DNA from: Monocercomonoides exilis
Lineage: Eukaryota; Preaxostyla; Oxymonadida; Polymastigidae
Direction of reading: 5' to 3'
DNA length: 64,000 bases
Assembly (NCBI GenBank): GCA_001643675.2
Contig: LSRY02000006.1
Location: 1,366,501-1,430,500, forward strand
Shown: one piece after another, positions 45,742 to 56,828 of the stretch
How the letters are laid out: each line of letters begins with the position of its first letter
How positions within the stretch are numbered: the first letter of the stretch is position 1
Notes under the pieces: model-generated
The model's input: the letters and a program-made list of their open reading frames with translations, nothing else
Database searches by the model: none
What the model was told of the DNA's origin: nothing
Position numbers and translations under genes: made by a program

Positions 45742-45804
45742 TTGAAATTACAAAATACAGATCTTGATCAATAAACGATTAACTTTTATCGATTTATTGA
45801 TTAA
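45742..45804. promoter_or_regulatory. Compact bidirectional promoter, GTF3C5 / RRP9
   Basis: Only 63 bp separate the two divergent start codons, so both 5' leaders and core promoters must fit here or overlap the first exons. The sequence is AT-rich and includes short direct copies of ATCGAT/TTATCG-like words; no known motif is certain. Confidence 0.6.
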
Positions 45805-47889
45805 ATGGAAACAGAACCGGAGAAAAATCTTAAGTCGTCAAAAAAGAAAAGTGTAAAAGAGGTATTCTTTATGGATAAACAGTTCATAATGTTTTATTTA
45901 TTCTTTATTTTGTATTTGCAATTGTTTTTTAATTTATCATGCTATCTTATTGATCAAACCTATAAAAATAGGATGAATCAACTACAAGAACAGATTTAAT
46001 GAAGAAAATCTTAGATATGTTACCAACAGGTTTGAATTACGCATGATGTTTCTGTTCTTATTCACGAAATTTCTTTTCATTATTTTGTAATTAGAAGATG
46101 AAAGAGATCATGCTCTTCTCGATCATGCGTTGGAAGAATCGAAGCCTCAACAAAAATTTGATATTATGGAAGATGTTGATGTTTGCATTGAGAATAATGA
46201 TTATTTTATCTTATTTTGAAATTATTATCGTTTACAATAAATATAAGCTTGATGAGAATCTTATAAAAGATTTGTCGCCAATTCGATCTAGCAGATTAAA
46301 ATATGTTCCAACTTGTGTTTCAGTTGACATTCATGGCACTTTTGCATTGGTTGGATTAAAGAGTTGTGGATTTGGAGTGTATGACATTGAGACTGGAAAA
46401 ATGATTATAACAAGGGGACGTGAAAAGCGCGCTTCTTCGTCTCCAGGACATTTTAAACCAGTAATTTCCTGTTGTATCGGATTCCCAGCTCCATCATCTT
46501 TTCCATTACTTATAACTGGTAGTTCTGACAGAACAATTAGAATATGGGATTCAAGGGATAAAAGAGAAATAGCTGTTTTAACTGGACATCGCGGAGCAGT
46601 AACTGGTGTTGTTTGCGCAGGCGGTGGTCGGGAAGTTTCTAAAGGAGATATTAGTGAGGAAGGAGAAGAAGATGTTGGCTTGAAATCCGTGTTAGTGTCA
46701 TGCTCTGAGGATCGAACACTTAAAACATGGAATTTAGAAATGCTTACATACATCGACACATCGTGTGCATCTTTCAATTATTTAAATAATTATAATAAAA
46801 TAAATTTCTTTTTTTCAACTTTATGTTTTTCATAATCAGATACGGTCACACTTCACAAGTAACTGCAATTGACTCATTGACGCTTTCTCGTTGTGTCACA
46901 TGCAGTGATGATTTGACAGTTCGTAATTGGAAGATATGGGATGCTTCTCAAACAGTTCACAGCGCGACAAGAGAAGGCAAAGGCAAATATGCAGAAACAA
47001 TTGGGAGCTTTGATGCACTGAAAATGTTTGATCCGACTCGCTTTGTAACGGGTGGTGAAGATGGCGCAGTGATGCTTTGGAGTTCAACAAAAAGAAGTCC
47101 TCGGCTGATTATTCCAAATGCACACGGAACCGCTTATTCACCTCATTCATCTCTTATGAGTCAGCCATCTTCAACTTTATCTTCATCTTCTTCATCATCA
47201 CAAAATATTCAAAATAATTCTTCTTTCATTTCCAATGCTTTTCAACCCACATTACATTCTTTGCATGTCACACCTCACTCTTCTTATGTTTCAAGTGTCT
47301 CAGCAGCAATGCAATCTGCCACTGCTGCTGGGTGTAACTGGATCAGTTCTGTCGCTACTATACCATACTCAAATACGTTTGCCACAGGAAGCTGTAATGG
47401 TGCAGTGAAATTGTGGAAGATCACACGAAAGACAATGGATGAAGCTGCAAATGTGGCAAATATTGCAGAAACAGGATTTGTGAATGGAATGGCTTTTGTC
47501 GGATCATGCGTTTCACCATTACCACCAAAGACGCATGGAGGGAAGCAGCACAAGTGGGATGAAAATGAAGAAGAGGAAATCAGTAAGGAAGAAGAAGATA
47601 AAAGGATGCAGAAGTTGCAGAGAATGGAAAAAGCATATCAATCAAGATGGAATGTTAGCGATCTAAAACTTATTACTGTTGTTGGACAAGAACATAGACT
47701 TGGAAGATGGTATGCTTTTAACCAAGCTATTATCGAAATTTGATTTTTATGCAAATATTTCACATTTATAAATTTTTATTTAGGATGCGCATAAAGGAGG
47801 CAAAGAATTCACTTCACGTTTTTTCTTTGTCTTCAATTAAATCGGATGAAAAAAAAAGCAATGATGAAGATGAAAGCGAAGATTTGTAG
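45805..47889 (+). CDS. RRP9: U3 snoRNP-associated WD40 protein RRP9 (U3-55K)
   Basis: The start codon at 45805 is followed by a Lys-rich N-terminal tail, as in Rrp9. Exons then include about 45964-46029, 46094-46216, 46251-46772, 46839-47709 and a terminal exon from about 47784 to TAG 47887-47889. WD repeats are evident (GSSDRTIRIWD, CSEDRTLKTWN, RYGHTSQVTAIDSL, GGEDGAVMLW, GSCNGAVKLWK). The family-specific ending VGQEHRLGRW continues after a splice into MRIKEAKNSLHVF. RRP9 binds the U3 snoRNA box B/C and acts in SSU-processome pre-rRNA cleavage in the nucleolus. A Ser-rich insert of about 50 residues sits between WD repeats. SOF1 in this window works in the same complex. Confidence 0.93.
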
Positions 47890-48139
47890 ATTTTGAAAAA
47901 GAGAATTTAATGAACAACGAAATTATTTTCTCAGTAATCTTTTCATTTCATATTTTTAGACTAATTGGTATCATTGGTGTCGAGAAGTCTTTAATTAGGG
48001 ATTTTAATCCCAATAATTTTTTTCCACCATTACAAAAATATTGCAAATATTTTATGTGAAATATTCAAAGTGTTTATATTTTTTAATAAACAATAAAACA
48101 AACATAAAATGGTGAAATGTTTTGATTCGAAGCCGGTTG

Positions 48140-48958
48140 ATCACAACTTTAAGAAACATTCAGAGACTCGTTTTTTTTCGGATTTTTTGTGATAGAATGA
48201 TTTAATATAATATAATAAAACATGCTAGGGGTGAATTTTCCATTTTCAGAATACTTTTTTTTCAATGATAAAAATTAAAATTTCGAAAACATAATGGTTA
48301 TGATCAAACAAATTTCAAAAATTTTTGTTTTTAATTGAACGATTTTTAGAATTTTCAGAGTTTAGTTCAAATTGATTTGTTTTTAAATATCTTTCTGTTT
48401 AAAAAAAGAGAATTAAAGATATTTGAGTTCTTATTTGTGTTTTAATTTTTATGAAAGAATAATAATATGTGAAATGAACTTGAAGGGTTTCGTTCTGCTT
48501 TGGGGTTTTCTTTCGAATCGAAATATTCAATTTAGGGTTTGCGTATAAATTTTGTTCTTTTATTATTATTAGGGTTAGTATATGAATCAAAAAATCACTT
48601 TTTCACACATCAAAGACGTGTGTTTCAATGATTGCGAAAAATGAAAAGAAAAAATATTTTGTATTTGTATGAATTGCTAACTTTTCCTATTTCTTCTCTA
48701 TAAAATAGAACAAGAAATGAAAGAATATCATCAAATTATATCCAAAATTCTTTTTATAAATCGATTTCATTTTTAATTTTTAGAAATTAATTTGATCATA
48801 ACCATTATATTTTCTAAATTTTTACTTTTTTCTTAGAAAAAAAAACCAGCAAGAATGAAAAATTCACCCCATTCATGTTTTATAATATTTTATTAAATCA
48901 TTCTATCACAAAAAATCCGAAAAAAAACGTGTTTCTGAATGTTCCTTAAAGTTGTGAT
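48140..48958. repeat. Long imperfect inverted repeat (foldback-like element)
   Basis: The left arm (about 48140-48360) and right arm (about 48730-48958) are reverse complements. The outer 100-120 bases are nearly identical, beginning ATCACAACTTTAAG on the left and ending CTTAAAGTTGTGAT on the right. The inner parts are more diverged but still share the TAATGGTTATGATCAAA word. The spacer is about 370 bp without coding frame. The structure resembles a foldback/MITE element or could yield long hairpin RNA. Confidence 0.75.
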
Positions 48959-48977
48959 TTACCAATAATCACCCAAA

Positions 48978-49046
48978 TGGTGGATAATTTTTGCAATCAT
49001 TCATCCTTTCGGCGTGTTGATTATTTCGAAAATTTATTGTCAAAGA
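48978..49046. repeat. Partial MITE-like left end, copy C
   Basis: The segment starting TGGTGGATAATTTTTGCAATC aligns with the left 65-70 bp of the elements at 33227 and 56829, sharing the TTTCGG.GTGTTGATTAT and TTGTC landmarks. It directly follows an inverted-type end (AATAATCACCCA), forming a back-to-back junction. No matching right end is evident. Confidence 0.4.
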
Positions 49047-49396
49047 GAATCAACTAATTTTTGAAATGAAAAAATCATTTCAATTGTATCAATAGTCAAT
49101 ATTTGAAGAAAATGAACTACAAAGATTGTCTTTGTTGGATTTGTTCCTTTTCTGTGTTCATTTATCGGCATAATGAAACTTGACGGATATCAATGAAACC
49201 TAATAATATTCATTAATTATCGTTATTCTGTTCTTTGAGTTTTTTTTTATTGAGGATAATTAATGTGTATGAAATAAATGGATAAATTGACAATGAAGTT
49301 ACTTAAAAGTAAAAAAAATAGCCGAAACTTGGAGAGTTAAAAACACACTCAATTTTTTATCCTCAAATTTTATCTCTTTTTTGTAATATATGCATG

Positions 49397-49500
49397 CATA
49401 TGGGTCATTCTTTTTGAAAAGTCGCAAACGTTTAACTGATCTGAAAATCAGATCAAAAATGATCAAAAAATAGTGATCATTCCGTTCCCATCATTAATTG
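49397..49500. repeat. Dispersed repeat, inverted partner of 56420-56503
   Basis: Bases 49397-49425 are an exact 29-nt reverse complement of 56475-56503. Similarity continues more weakly for about 75 bases, including a shared TCATTCCGTT word. The two copies are 7 kb apart in opposite orientation. Confidence 0.65.
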
Positions 49501-50029
49501 ACAAATATTTTAGATTGTCAGTTTTTTCATCTTATCATAGAAAAACATTTCATAAATCTGATGATAACATATCGAACGTTGATTATAAAATAGAATTTTC
49601 TTTTGTTTGCTATTGCTTACGAGCTATTTGAATCAAATGTTAGATAAGTTTTAATTTCTTCAATTTCATTTCATCTGTTCGAATATTCATGAAGCATTTA
49701 TAAATATTAACTGAGTTTTTCTATTTCTTTTATTGGGTAATTAATATAATTGATTAGCTTTTATTCTTGAATTTTTTTGAAAAGAATATATCTAACATGA
49801 AATATTCATCAAAACTTCACTCGTAACAATCGAAAGTTATTCAAAAAGTTGTTAACATAGACAATTATTAATGTTATTATAAAGAATTGAAGTTTGATAT
49901 ATGATTTTTTCAATAAATCTCCGTTTTTGATAAACTCAAAAATTCAGTCTCTTCTAATATTTTAATTCAAACAATCTGTTTCAACAAGTTTCAAACTTCT
50001 CAGAATGTGCCTTTTCCTTATCCCTTTCA

Positions 50030-50471
50030 TTTAATATTGACAAATAATGGAAAAATATCCTTCTTCAAACATTTTAAATTCCACAAAAAAATCGTGTTTT
50101 CTTTGCTAGTAAACAATTCTGACAAGAATGAAGATATTGCATGTGCTTCTGGTGTAACTTCTGGCTGACGTGATGGGAAATTTCTCATCAACCTTCTTGT
50201 GTCCGGGGCAGCACAGCAGTCATATCTTCTCTCATTACTTTTTGTTTTCTTTGTCTTCTTCTCCATTCAGTGGGCGGAGAAGCGAAGAGAAAAAATCTTC
50301 AGAGAATGAGTAGCCATCATTATCGGAGCTTGCGATTGATCCTTCGGATGCCTTGGCGGTGATGGCTTCATACACTTCTGCAGCAGTGATGGACGACTTC
50401 GAGAGGCGGCTGCGGATTGTTATGCCTGAGATAGCTGGGGTGATGCGCGGCACATGCCGCTGTAGCGGCAT
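50030..50471 (-). pseudogene. Decayed coding sequence, unknown gene
   Basis: On the minus strand two adjacent frames read like protein. One runs from 50471 to 50235 (HVPRITPAISGITIRSRL ... SSLLRPLNGEE) and another from 50266 downward (DTRRLMRNFPSRQPEVTPEA). They overlap out of frame with stops, so no intact product is visible. The plus strand of the same bases also has a fair frame (PSDALAVMASYTSAAVMDD), so the coding strand is not certain. Confidence 0.35.
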
Positions 50472-50781
50472 GCGCTGCGAACGCTGCTGGGATATGTAGT
50501 GGAGTGGCGGGCGGTGCTGTATGGGGTTATACTGTGTGCCTACGATATGATGCTTTTGGCTATGCTTTCTGTTCAGCTGGTGGAACCGCTTCCGTCTCTT
50601 GCAGCGTCAGTGTTCACGAAATCATTAAGCAAGCGGATCTTTGGAATGGATGTGTGAATGCGTTCCGGTCGATCTACGATCTGTTTGACACATCGCTGAA
50701 GATATGGTGATCACTGCAGTCGAGGCGTGTTGTGGTGAAGTGATGGAGAGAGAGGATGGAGTGTGAGAAGAAGGGGAGATT

Positions 50782-52330
50782 GTGGAGAAGGGGCTGGATG
50801 CTGCGGAGCTGAGGATGGAGGATGTGGTTCTGTCGCCAGCAGCGATAGCGCTGGCAGCTATGGAGGAGCGGGAAGAGGCAGAGGAAGGAGAAAAGGGATG
50901 CAAAGAGGGAGAAGAAAAGGGAGAAGAAAAGGGAGAAGATGGAAGGAGAGAGGGAGATGATGGGAATGAGGAGAAAGGCGGGTATCCGACAGCGCACAGA
51001 GAGTTTGTGGAGAAAATCAAAGAGAACCAGGGGAAGCTGGAAGAAGCGATTGCGCCGCTGGTTGTAGAGGCGCTTTGGCTGAGTGGGCTGAGGTTTGTGA
51101 AGGCTGATGCTGAGGTGGGTGCAGACAAGCAGCATTCAGTTGAACCAGAAGTGTGCAGTTCTTCTCCGTCCAATGGCATTTAAAAAGGGAATAGGAGAGT
51201 TGAAGAAGAAGCAGCAGATGGGTCTTTGGGCATTACTTCAGATGGAGTGAAGAAAGATGAGGTACAGGTGGAAATGTTGAAAAATGGTTTGGAGATGAAT
51301 GAGAAACAAGACATATCCGATGAGGAAGCTGGGGAAGAAAGTTGTTTGTTTTGTTGAAAAAAAAGAAGAGGACGACGAAAGGAAGAAGAAGAAGAAAAGA
51401 AAAGGGGAGGAGAGGTCGAGCGAAGGCAGAAGAGCTGAAAACTCGTTGCTGTTTAATCTGGTGGCGGGCTGATGATCTGTGTTCCGATGCGAAAGGGGAG
51501 CGCGTGGATAATGAAGCGGTGCATTGCAGATGGGCAGTCGGTGACGATGCTGGACGAGCTGAAGATGCTGCAGCCAAGAAGTCGTGCAGCGTCGAGAATC
51601 AACGAACGGAAACACAGTAGAAGCACAACACCGAAGAAGCAGTCGTTTCTGGAGCTGTGCGAGATTCTGGTTCTATATGCAACAGTGGGGTGGCATGGAT
51701 GAAGCACACGATTGAAGAAGACTTGGCAGACGAGTTTTGTGCGCTTGTCGAACGTTTCATGTACAAAGCAGAGGAGCACGAGCCTGCTTGTGGTATTTTC
51801 ATAACCAAGATGAGCTGATCCGCCATGCGAATGCGCACATTGAGATGAAGCCGCGGCTGCTGTGCTGTGGAGTGACAGCATCGTTAGATATTGCACATGG
51901 ATGATTCAGTGAAGGTGAAGTTCACAACGGAGAAGGGAATTGAAGCTTCACGGCAGAGCAGAGAAGGAGCAGAAGCAGGTGATGTGAAGAAGATTCTAAC
52001 CAATTGTGCAGTGACGACGTGAGTACATGCGTTTGGGAGTGTGTTTGACGGGGAACCAGATCCGGAGACGCAGCTGATATGACAAGGTGAGTGAATGGAG
52101 GCAGAGGTGCAGAAGGATCGGTGCAGAATTCATTCAACACGTCAGACAAGAGGCTCGGTTCAGAAGAGGAGTTTATTTAGATAAGACAGTCGAATGCTAT
52201 GCAGATGATTGGTGAATACGGCTGTGATGCTTCGAACACCATTTCTAACCGACCACACTTTCTCAGCGGTTGTTCCTATGGATGCTCCCATGGCATTGAA
52301 GATGGCAGCAGAAGATCTTCATCACAATTT
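50782..52330 (+). pseudogene. Frameshifted and stop-interrupted gene remnant
   Basis: The stretch is GC-elevated compared with its flanks. A helical frame 50782-51356 continues across an in-frame TAA at 51181-51183 with unchanged character, from EFVEKIKENQGKLEEAIAPL to KQDISDEEAGEE. Further coding-like blocks follow in shifting frames: EDLADEFCALVERFMYKAEE (about 51712), DELIRHANAHIEMKPRLLC (about 51807) and CRRIGAEFIQHVRQEARF (about 52105), each ended by a stop or frame change. This pattern fits a decaying plus-strand gene. The EALWLSGL segment faintly resembles the DnaJ-X domain, but that is a weak match and I do not assign a family. Confidence 0.5.
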
Positions 52331-52385
52331 TGTTTCTTCTTCTTCTTCTTCTTCGTCAATTTCTATTTTTTGAGTGTCTGTTCCT

Positions 52386-53071
52386 TCAACACATCCTCCT
52401 CATCATCTCAAATATCTCATCTGTCACATTCCTCTTCTCCTCTCTCTTCATCAGCCTCAGCACATGCATCTCTGGAAGCACCTGCTTTGAACAATATATC
52501 AAATGCGCGTGTTCTGAGGAGTTGCCCGTCGATGTGCTTGTTTCATTGGCTTTGCGGTTTTTGCGCAGCTCCATCGACCTCCTCATCTCCTGATGCGACG
52601 AATGGGAAGAGTGTGACGAAGGCATTGGTGGATGTACATCTTCAAGAAAAGTGGGGGATTTGAACAGACGAGGAGGCGAATGGAAGAAGCGCTTCTGCGG
52701 CGAGGTGTGTAAAGATGGAAAATATATACCTAGGAGAAGCGGCGCATCAATTGCGGAAGAGAAAAGAGGCGCAGAAAGAGCAGATGAAAGAGAAGAGGAG
52801 GAAGTGGTGAAGATGATAGCAGACGAAGTGACTGGAGCTGGAAAGTTTGATGAGGTAGTTGGGGCTGCAACAGCAGCAGATTGTTGGAGGCTTTCTGGAT
52901 GACCCAAATGAGACGGACGAGATGAAGAGCTTGCTTGTGCGACTGACTGCTGTGATGTGGCTGAGGAAGTGCGAGTGTGGAGAGAGTTCGTGTTCAAAGA
53001 GGAAGACAATGATTGAGATTGAGAATGTGACTGAGACTGAGACTAATTTGAAAGCAAAGGTTGTCGGGTGA
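52386..53071. other. Ambiguous coding-like stretch on both strands
   Basis: The minus strand has a 207-codon Ser-rich frame (52386-53009). The plus strand has overlapping frames at 52651-52902 and 52859-53071, rich in charged helix sequence (ADEREEEEVVKMIADEV; DEMKSLLVRLTAVMWLRKC). Neither shows a known domain. Together with its neighbours this is best read as decayed gene sequence. Confidence 0.3.
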
Positions 53072-54610
53072 GTGCAGGGCCAGGCGAGGTGGATGAAGAC
53101 ATCTGCTGGATGGGCTGAGAGAAGGAAAGAAAAGGAGAGAAAGAGAGGAAACGAGAGATGTTGGAGAAGTCAGAGAGGCCAAGGAAGAAGAAGCAGAGGA
53201 AGATAAAGGTTGAAGGGAAGAAGACGATGACGACGTAGAAGAAGATGATGATGCAATGGACGCAGTTGAAGATCCCCCAAGCACAATCGTCGGAGCCAAC
53301 AGTGATGCAGACACAGAATACGATGTGTCATCAAAGAAAGAGTGAAGCGTGGCTAACGCAAAAGTGGTAGAAAATGGAGTGTTTGAGTTGCTTATTTCAA
53401 AGCGGTGAGCTGTTGATGAGTGTGTGCGTGCTATTGACGTGGTTGTTTGAGTGATGGAGGGTACAAGGAAGATGGGGGAAGTGGCTGAGACAGAGGCATA
53501 GGCGGAAACTGTCAATGAAGATGAAGCAGATATTGAAGAAGTAGTAGAGGAAGAGGAAGAAGAAGGGGAGGAGGAGGAGGAGGAAGACGCTAAATTTCCA
53601 AGTGGCATTTGAGTAGATTGAGTTCCAAGTGTCAGATTTATCGATCCTTTCGTCTTGTTTGTCGATATCACACTGAGCGCAGAGTTCACGGACTGCAACT
53701 GGATATTTTCTCCTCCTTTTCCGGTCGGAATGATTGAAGATTCATTCACTGATTGTATTGTTATGCGAGTGGGAGTGGGGGACACAGGAATTAGTGTCTT
53801 GTTGGGCTGCCTGGGTGACTGCAGCTGAGTATTCGAAGCAGAAGAGGTCTGAGAGGAAGAAGTGGAATTATTCGAACCATTATTTACAGAGTTTGCATTC
53901 TGAGCTGTTTGGAGTATTTTTCCCGTCTGCACAACCAGCCTCACGTCATCGAATGTCTGCTGTGTTTGTGTCTGAACAGGCCTCTTCTTTGATGTGCTGA
54001 ATGAAGCGGAGGCAGAAGAAAAGCGGTTGACAGATGCAGACGACGAAAGCTCACTCGAATTCCAGCGGGTCGGAACAGAAGACGGCTGCAAAGGAACTCG
54101 GGGCAGAGAAGAAGGGTTGATTGGGGATATGTATTGCATCAGCTTCAATGGAGAACAAGAAAGAGTTTGAGTCTTGTTAAGCACTTCAGCATGGGAAGAG
54201 GCAGAGTGGGAGGAGAAGTTGGATGTTGAAGAGGAAGAGGAAAAAGACGATGATGAATTTGGATAAGGAGGAGGAAGAGGAGAAGAAGAAGAAGAAAAAG
54301 AAAAAGAAGAAGAATAAAATGAATGAGAACGAGAACGAGAAGAAGAAGAAACAGAAGAAAATGAAGAAGAAGATGATGATGATGAAGAAACAGAAGAAGA
54401 AGAAGAAGAAGAAGAGGAAGAGGAAGGAATAGGAAAGAGAGGAAACAAGGGCGGAGTTGAATGGCTTGGGGAAACGAATGGAGATAAAGCATTAGGTTGT
54501 GCAGGAGTTTTTGTATGTTGTGAGCGAAGAGTGGGAGGTGAATAAGGAAGGGCGGAAGGCGATGAAGTATGTGGAGTAAGAGAAGATGCATGAGGTGTGG
54601 ACGTATGCAT
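52994..54610 (-). CDS. Ser/Thr-rich low-complexity protein, unrecognised
   Basis: A 538-codon frame is open on the minus strand from ATG 54608-54610, while the plus strand is broken by many stops. The N-terminal third is nearly pure Ser. The middle (about 54160-53580) is more varied and protein-like: STSKKRPVQTQTQQTFDDVR, then LVVQTGKILQTAQNANSV and TLIPVSPTPTRITIQSVN. No domain is recognised. Its position in a decayed region and the poor C-terminal end (LNLNHCLPL, then stop) leave open that it is itself a relic. Low-complexity TCT/TCC repeats can produce long frames by chance, so confidence is moderate at best. Confidence 0.4.
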   Translation of the reverse strand: MHTSTPHASSLTPHTSSPSALPYSPPTLRSQHTKTPAQPNALSPFVSPSHSTPPLFPLFPIPSSSSSSSSSSSVSSSSSSSSSFSSVSSSSRSRSHSFYSSSFSFSSSSSPLPPPYPNSSSSFSSSSSTSNFSSHSASSHAEVLNKTQTLSCSPLKLMQYISPINPSSLPRVPLQPSSVPTRWNSSELSSSASVNRFSSASASFSTSKKRPVQTQTQQTFDDVRLVVQTGKILQTAQNANSVNNGSNNSTSSSQTSSASNTQLQSPRQPNKTLIPVSPTPTRITIQSVNESSIIPTGKGGENIQLQSVNSALSVISTNKTKGSINLTLGTQSTQMPLGNLASSSSSSSPSSSSSSTTSSISASSSLTVSAYASVSATSPIFLVPSITQTTTSIARTHSSTAHRFEISNSNTPFSTTFALATLHSFFDDTSYSVSASLLAPTIVLGGSSTASIASSSSSTSSSSSSLQPLSSSASSSLASLTSPTSLVSSLSLLFFPSLSPSSRCLHPPRLALHSPDNLCFQISLSLSHILNLNHCLPL

Positions 54611-55141
54611 GTGATGTGGTGATGATGAGAACGACAGCTTCGCAGAGGTCCGCAGAGGTGCTGATGCAAGCGCCAGAATCGATCACGCTGCAAAGTGGCA
54701 GTGCGAAAAGTGCATAAAGTATTGCACTGAGGCATGATGGCACTCTTCCGTTGTTTTGGGCGTAATACTTCTTGCTGAGAAAAGTGTTTGCTCTACATCC
54801 AGTGCATTTGATGATTCTATAGTCGAATGTGTGTTGCGGCTGAGAGTGAGGGCTCATGGTGGGGTGAAAGCAGAAGGGAGGGTGCTGGAGGCAGAGTGTG
54901 GAGACAGGAAGAATATGTCGCAGGATGCGGAGAAAAAAGTGCTTCTTGAGTTTCTGGAGAAGAAGAATCTGCAAAGAGTAGAAGTGGATTTGTTGATGAT
55001 TATATGGTAGTTAAAGGAGAAAAGTGTATCTGAACTTGTGGTTTTGATACTGTAGGCTGTATGTGGGACCTTGCTGTGGTGCAAATGCATGAGATAACAA
55101 TGGTGAAAGGGATGCAAGTGTATTGAAGTTTCGCTATCAGA
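54611..55141. other. Degenerate region between two relics
   Basis: A plus-strand frame at 54756-55010 ends in a charged helix (SQDAEKKVLLEFLEKKNLQR) and may be another coding remnant. No start, domain or continuation is clear. Confidence 0.3.
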
Positions 55142-56015
55142 TCAATGTGCATACTTTTGTGTTTGGAATAGAAGAAGAAGAGTTGTAGGATGAGGAGGAA
55201 GAAGAGATGATGATGAAGAGACATTGAAAATGGAGTAAAGAGGAAGGGAAGATGAAAGAGTGAAGATAAGTTTTGATAATTCTGTTTCAGTTCCTGCTGT
55301 TATCATCGCTGAGTTTAGTGTTAAACTTGCATCGGAGGCTGTCAAACCACTTTGGTCATCATTTCCTCTGATTTCATGCTTTTGATCAGAGAAGGCCAAT
55401 TCATCGCTCATTAAAATCATTCCATTCGCAACAACTTTCTTTGAACCTGATAGACGTTTTAGAGAATGCTTCAAAGTTAAACAAGGGAATTGGACAATTC
55501 CGCAATGAGAATGGTCAGATGCCTCGGTGTTGCTCACATGAATTTCTTCTGGAGTGGGGAGGAGATAGATGCACAGAGGAATGGCCACACTGTTGTTTCC
55601 ATTGTCATATCCTCGAACCTTGTCAAAAGAATCCAAAGAGGCTGTCACACATGTGATTTTTTGTGACTTTGCAGTCACTTCAAGATTGGAAGAAATGACA
55701 AAGATGTCTCTTCCCCATCTGGCTGTGTTTGTTCCGAATGAAGAAGAAATCAGGAAATTGGGATTTTCATTCAGCAATCCAAGAAAGATTCCTCCCCCAA
55801 GACCATCGGATGCAGAACAAAAGCTCCCATCAAAAGATCCACCTTTCACTTTCACTTCATTTTCATTCCCAATACACAGCATCATCGATCCTCCATTCTC
55901 TGAACTTACACTTCAACATCCTGATATTGCTCCCGAATTCTGATCTTTATTTGTGTTGTTATTGAAAAGACAATTGTTGGCTATCAACTGTTGACTATTC
56001 AATTCAAAAAACATG
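55142..56015 (-). pseudogene. Truncated surface beta-helix protein copy
   Basis: The minus-strand frame 55885-55142 (247 codons) aligns with the ectodomain of the large surface protein at the window start. It shares GLGGGIFLGLL against GFGGGIFLNLE, a GRDIFV/GNDVFV block, SVAIPLCIYL against SIPLVLFLEE, and the module signature CGIVQFPCLTL. Upstream the same frame continues to a Met at about 56015 but is broken by TGA just after SGAISGC, where the family has an F-x-x-C turn. There is no signal peptide, TM or tail. It is a decayed fragment of one module. Confidence 0.75.
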
Positions 56016-56419
56016 ATTGAATAATAAATTAATAAAAAAATATATTTGTTAAAATAAAATGAAAACCACTAAATTTATCATAATTTCAGATGCATCGAAT
56101 ATGTGTGTTCAGTTTTTGCATTTATGTAGTTCATGTACACAATGTTAATGGACAATTCTATTCAAATGAAAATACGAATTAACATTGAAAATCAAGTTTA
56201 TCAAAAAAAATTTATCGATACATACCATGCACATTTCATTTATAAACAATTGCAAAGTAGTTCAATCAAGTGAAACACTTTTTCATGGAAAAACTGATAT
56301 TTAAATTTTGATCAAAAAAGTTGATACATAATTTTTTTGAAAAAAATATATCTTTTCATAAAGAAGTTTGTTATCAATAAACAAACATTTTTGTGTAATA
56401 AACACTTTTTCATGAGAAT

Positions 56420-56503
56420 TATGGTAACGGAATGAAAAATAATTAACTTCCATGGGTCAGATTTTTGATCTACAGCGACTTTTCAAAAAGAATGACCCAT
56501 ATG
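56420..56503. repeat. Dispersed repeat, inverted partner of 49397-49500
   Basis: It contains the exact 29-nt reverse complement (56475-56503) of 49397-49425 and a weaker extension with the AACGGAATGA word. Confidence 0.65.
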
Positions 56504-56828
56504 TTTGATGTCTTTGCAAAAATACTCTTTTTAAAATTCAGAAAAGTCTTATTTCGAGAGAATTTTTCATTTGAAATTTTCAGATCAAAGTGATCATAGG
56601 ATCAATATTTTTTGTTATTAAAATTTTCTTACTCAATTTTAAGTTTTTTGAAAATTTTGCATGCTTTCATAACAAAGTGATTGCAATTAACTTTAACAAC
56701 TTCAATTTTTTCTTGGAATGATAAAACTGTGAAAAATAACTGATGTGCTTTTAGTTGCAGTGTGCCCACTCATCAATAATCAAAACGAAATAATCAAATC
56801 TAATTTTTTGTTTATAAAAATTTGATTT

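Larger units (their letters stand above)
47890..50029. other. Repeat-bearing gene-poor region
   Basis: No coding frame is convincing here. The interval holds a long imperfect inverted repeat (48140-48958), a partial MITE-like end (48978-49046) and one half of a dispersed inverted pair (49397-49500). The remainder is plain AT-rich sequence. Confidence 0.6.

Noticed and set aside
48540-48585. TTAGGG-like words considered as an interstitial telomere
   Set aside because: Only isolated single copies, not tandem.
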